Shown here: positions 14,468 through 16,974 of the stretch, piece after piece
Layout of the letters: every line of letters begins with the position of its first letter
Numbering within the stretch: the first letter of the stretch is position 1
Assembly (NCBI GenBank): GCA_905236665.1
Contig: CAJONF010000062.1
Span: 1-16,974, forward strand
DNA from: an uncultured Selenomonadaceae bacterium
Lineage (GTDB): Bacteria; Bacillota; Negativicutes; Selenomonadales; Selenomonadaceae
Length of the DNA: 16,974 bases
Direction: 5' to 3'
The notes under the pieces: model-generated
What the model saw: the letters and a program-made list of their open reading frames with translations, nothing else
Told to the model about the DNA's origin: nothing
The model's database searches: none
Position numbers and translations under genes: made by a program

Positions 14468-15010
14468 ATGGAACCTGTTATTCTGCCGTATAAGGGCATG
14501 GAACCGAAAATTGCCCGCGATGTTTTTGTTGCACCCAGCGCATCTATTGTCGGTGATGTAAAAATCGGCGCGGGGTCTAGTATTTGGTTTGGCGTCACAG
14601 TTCGCGGCGACTTTCAGCCCGTGAGAATCGGTTCTTACACAAATATTCAAGATAATTGCACTGTTCATGTTATGGGCGACACGCCAACAGAAATTGGAAA
14701 TTATGTAACCGTCGGGCACAATGCCATTATCCACTGCCGTTCAATCGGTGATGATTGTTTAATCGGTATGGGCTCAATAATTCTTGGCTATTCGGAAATC
14801 GGCAACAACTGCATTATCGGCGCGGGCACTGTTATTACGCAGTACAAAAAAATTCCCAACAACTCGCTAGTTTTTGGGAATCCTGCAAAAATTATGCGCG
14901 CCCTGCGTGAAGACGAAATCGTTGCACTTAGAGCTTCTGCTATGCATTATTACGAATGTGCTAAAGAATACGTAGTGCATTTAGGAATGAGTGCTTGGAC
15001 CGAAGACTAA
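14468..15010 (+). CDS. Gamma-carbonic-anhydrase-like hexapeptide-repeat protein
   Basis: 180 residues forming a left-handed beta-helix of hexapeptide repeats (IGAGSSIW, IGNYVTVGH, IGNNCIIGAG). The three metal-ligand histidines of the gamma-carbonic anhydrase family are present: H67 in TVHV, and H84 and H89 in GHNAIIHC. Relatives include YrdA and PaaY; many lack proven carbonic anhydrase activity, so the reaction is left open. The protein should be cytoplasmic. The start is ATG 14468, because AAGGAG (14454-14459) lies eight bases upstream; the in-frame TTG at 14462 is too close to it. It overlaps nothing, follows cca after two bases and ends four bases from the convergent gene. Confidence 0.88.
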   Translation: MEPVILPYKGMEPKIARDVFVAPSASIVGDVKIGAGSSIWFGVTVRGDFQPVRIGSYTNIQDNCTVHVMGDTPTEIGNYVTVGHNAIIHCRSIGDDCLIGMGSIILGYSEIGNNCIIGAGTVITQYKKIPNNSLVFGNPAKIMRALREDEIVALRASAMHYYECAKEYVVHLGMSAWTED

Positions 15011-15014
15011 ATCC

Positions 15015-16151
15015 TTAAAGCCCTTCGATAAACTCATTTAAAAATATGCTGAACTTCGACGCGCCCTGAGTGTTCAAATGGTCAACATCAGCAAAATCTC
15101 TGTCTGTTAAAAAGGGCAGATTAAATCCGTCAACAAAAACTGCTGACGGGTGTTTTTTTATTGCGCAGTTGACAATATAATAAAATTCGTCAAGCTTCTG
15201 TTTACTGAAATATTTAACGTAACCTTCGCTCATTGGCGGCAGAAAAATTATCGGTCGAATTTTATTTTTTTCACACAGCGTCAAATAATCGTCCAAAATT
15301 TTTATGTTTTCATCTCGCGTATTCTGAAAATATCTTTTGCTCCAAGTGTCTATATTTTTTCGCGAAATCAACCGTAAATAGGGCGTCATTACTCCCAAAT
15401 TACCTTTGACCATGAAGGGATCATTTAAATCGAACGGCTCCAACGGAATTTTCGTCGACAAATATTTTTCACTGAAAATTTTTCTGTATTCTTTGTTCGG
15501 CACGTGAAAATTATGCAAATCTCCGAACGCGATTAAATGTTGCAGGAGTATAAATTGATTTCGCGGCGTATTCGACAGGTCGTAATGGAAAGAATAAGGT
15601 GCCAGCCCTATCAGCGCGTAATTTAACTTTAATCCCCCCCCCCGTTTGATAGAAATAGCGAACTTCGCCGTTTGAAAATTATAATACAAATCCTGGCTAC
15701 CGCGCCCGAAATTAAAAAGTTTGCGCTTAAATTTCGTGATGTCCAAACATTTTTCAACGTAACTTATACCCGTGGCGAACATTTCAAATTCTGTGGCGTG
15801 CTCCTTAAAATATCTGAACGAACGCTCAAGCAAAAAATTATTCGTGAAAAGTAACGCGCAGAAATTTAAAATTTTTTCTTGTGGTGCGTCATAATCTTTG
15901 AGCGCATCTGATAAAGAAGTTTGCCACCAGCCGTTTTCTATGCAAAGAACGTAATCGTAATAAAAATTTTTAACACATTCTTTTAATTCGTAAAGCGGGT
16001 GAATTAAATCTGTCCTCAAGCCGGCGCGTTCAAAATTTTTTTTAGCAAGTTCAACCTCGTCTGTGACAATAGCGCAATATTCAAGTTCGGGATTTAGAAT
16101 TGACAGATTCTGCAAAAGCTGATCAGTCCATGTGACGAGCAAGACACGCAT
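15015..16151 (-). CDS. SGNH-hydrolase-like protein with N-terminal extra domain and poly-G tract
   Basis: 378 residues, function not established. Residues 1-100 look like a Rossmann-type segment (MRVLLVTW, then IVTDEVELA and YDYVLCIENGWW). The rest resembles SGNH/GDSL-like proteins of Negativicutes: ATGISY with candidate nucleophile S130, GRGSQDLYYN (149-158), IGLAPYSFHYDLS (181-193) and a C-terminal D355-V-D-H358 as the DxxH pair. Such enzymes often add or remove acyl groups on surface glycans, but the substrate is inference. There is no signal peptide or membrane helix. Residues 170-173 (RGGG) are encoded by ten consecutive G, a candidate on/off switch. ATG has AAGGAG upstream, overlapping the stop of the HAD gene, so both are one operon. 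Confidence 0.6.
   Translation of the reverse strand: MRVLLVTWTDQLLQNLSILNPELEYCAIVTDEVELAKKNFERAGLRTDLIHPLYELKECVKNFYYDYVLCIENGWWQTSLSDALKDYDAPQEKILNFCALLFTNNFLLERSFRYFKEHATEFEMFATGISYVEKCLDITKFKRKLFNFGRGSQDLYYNFQTAKFAISIKRGGGLKLNYALIGLAPYSFHYDLSNTPRNQFILLQHLIAFGDLHNFHVPNKEYRKIFSEKYLSTKIPLEPFDLNDPFMVKGNLGVMTPYLRLISRKNIDTWSKRYFQNTRDENIKILDDYLTLCEKNKIRPIIFLPPMSEGYVKYFSKQKLDEFYYIVNCAIKKHPSAVFVDGFNLPFLTDRDFADVDHLNTQGASKFSIFLNEFIEGL
15634..15643 (-). repeat. Poly-G tract (G10 on the coding strand), candidate phase-variation site
   Basis: Ten C in the plus strand, ten G in the coding strand of the SGNH-like gene. With ten G the frame is open; with nine a TAA follows at once; with eleven a TAA follows about 45 codons later. 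Losing or gaining three keeps the frame open. Confidence 0.9.
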
Positions 16152-16166
16152 TTTATCAATCTCCTT

Positions 16167-16967
16167 TTAGATGACGCCGATTTTTACAAGATAATTATAA
16201 ATTCCGCTGTCTTTATTCGAGTCTGTGACTGCGGCGGCAAGTTTTTTCACAGCGGCGGGAGCGTTCGCCATAGCCACACTCTGCGGAATAAGTTCTAGCA
16301 TTTCGGTATCGTTGTAATTATCTCCAAAAGCAATCGCCTCATCGAGCGTGAAGCCGTAATGTTTGAGCAAAACTTTAATTCCCGTTGCCTTAGAGACGCT
16401 CTTATCCATAATTTCTAAAAGATATGGCGCGGAACGAACTACATTTAGCGCAGGAAATTTTTTCCCAAGATTTTTTTCCATGTCAGCGCAAATTTCCGGT
16501 TCGCAGATAATCATAATTTTATTCGGGAAAATATTTTCACTCAAAAGTTCGTCGAAGTTCGCAAGCTCAGCTTTTGCACCGGTAATTTTCATTTCAAATT
16601 CGATCCGCTCATCAAATTTTTCTACGAACCAACGCCGCCCCGTGTAAAAATTTATCGTGATGTTTTGCCAGCCACGTTTCATTTCCGCCAAGATTTTTTT
16701 TGAATCTTCGGCGGGCATTTTTTTATCAAAAATAATTTCTTCGTGCTCAGTTAGAACTAGACCGCCGCCGTAGCTGATAACCGGCGTGTGCACCATGCCC
16801 AGCGCGTCTGTTATCGGATAAATCGCTTCGGGCATTCGCGCAGATACAAATACAAATTTCAAACCCTTAGCCACAACAGATTTTATCGCCGCGGCGTGCA
16901 ATTCTGTCGGGGTTTTGTCATCTTTTAAAAACGTGCCGTCAATGTCGGATAAAATTATTTTTATCAT
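16167..16967 (-). CDS. Cof-type HAD-superfamily phosphatase (HAD-IIB)
   Basis: 266 residues, the normal size of Cof/YidA-type sugar-phosphate or cofactor phosphatases. The nucleophile motif is D8 and D10 in SDIDGT, motif II is VSAR (41-44), motif III lysine is K193 and motif IV is GDNYND (215-220). A C2-type cap lies between motifs II and III. The substrate cannot be read from sequence. The start codon lies seven bases from the window edge, so the ribosome site is not visible, but DxDGT at residue 8 is where the family has it. The SGNH-like gene follows after 15 bases on the same strand. Confidence 0.9.
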   Translation of the reverse strand: MIKIILSDIDGTFLKDDKTPTELHAAAIKSVVAKGLKFVFVSARMPEAIYPITDALGMVHTPVISYGGGLVLTEHEEIIFDKKMPAEDSKKILAEMKRGWQNITINFYTGRRWFVEKFDERIEFEMKITGAKAELANFDELLSENIFPNKIMIICEPEICADMEKNLGKKFPALNVVRSAPYLLEIMDKSVSKATGIKVLLKHYGFTLDEAIAFGDNYNDTEMLELIPQSVAMANAPAAVKKLAAAVTDSNKDSGIYNYLVKIGVI

Positions 16968-16974
16968 CGTTCAA

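Noticed and set aside
1..16974. Insertion sequence, integrase, tRNA or attachment site explaining the R-M insertion
   Set aside because: No transposase or integrase frame, tRNA-like cloverleaf, or flanking direct repeat was found around 5411-6722 or elsewhere in the window.

Overview
The window reads as chromosomal DNA of a diderm Firmicute (Negativicutes, Selenomonas/Veillonella-like). The evidence is strong low-GC-style Shine-Dalgarno sequences and frequent TTG/GTG starts, combined with outer-membrane machinery: an Mla lipid-transport operon whose MlaD ends in a predicted outer-membrane beta-barrel, a periplasmic adaptor lipoprotein and a TolC-type channel. No tRNA, rRNA, CRISPR array, transposase or integrase was found, and no gene-free stretch exceeds about 200 bases.

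Layout. (1) 1-775: 3' part of a short-chain dehydrogenase and its terminator. (2) 791-2491: PAS-GGDEF diguanylate cyclase and a small glycosyltransferase from one promoter. (3) 2488-3726, minus: stand-alone GltD/PreT-like Fe-S flavoprotein. (4) 3875-10938: mlaE, mlaF, a decayed restriction-modification (R-M) module, mlaD, an HlyD/AcrA-like lipoprotein, tolC and a DUF1858 redox protein. (5) 10943-11602, minus: TatD-linked-type radical SAM protein. (6) 11722-15010: IMP dehydrogenase of the Tritrichomonas foetus subtype, CCA-adding enzyme and a gamma-carbonic-anhydrase-like hexapeptide protein. (7) 15015-16967, minus: HAD phosphatase, then an SGNH-like gene interrupted by a run of ten G.

The most notable signal joins a gene remnant to a base-composition footprint. 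Between mlaF and mlaD lies a HaeIII/NgoPII-type (GGCC) R-M pair. The endonuclease is broken by an internal deletion with frame change and an in-frame TGA. The methyltransferase is an open frame but lacks about 55-60 residues covering part of the target-recognition domain and motif IX. In a by-eye scan of the whole window GGCC does not occur once, although about 40 sites are expected from composition and all 15 other four-base palindromes are present. This looks like a trace of long exposure to GGCC-specific restriction that outlived the enzyme, or of a second active GGCC system elsewhere.

Other points worth a look are the poly-G tract (a candidate phase-variation switch), heptanucleotide repeats on both sides of the adaptor gene, the MlaD-barrel fusion with tandem 34-residue repeats beside an adaptor/TolC pair without a pump, and convergent genes that abut or overlap with no terminator between them. 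Family comparisons are from memory of the families; no search was run.
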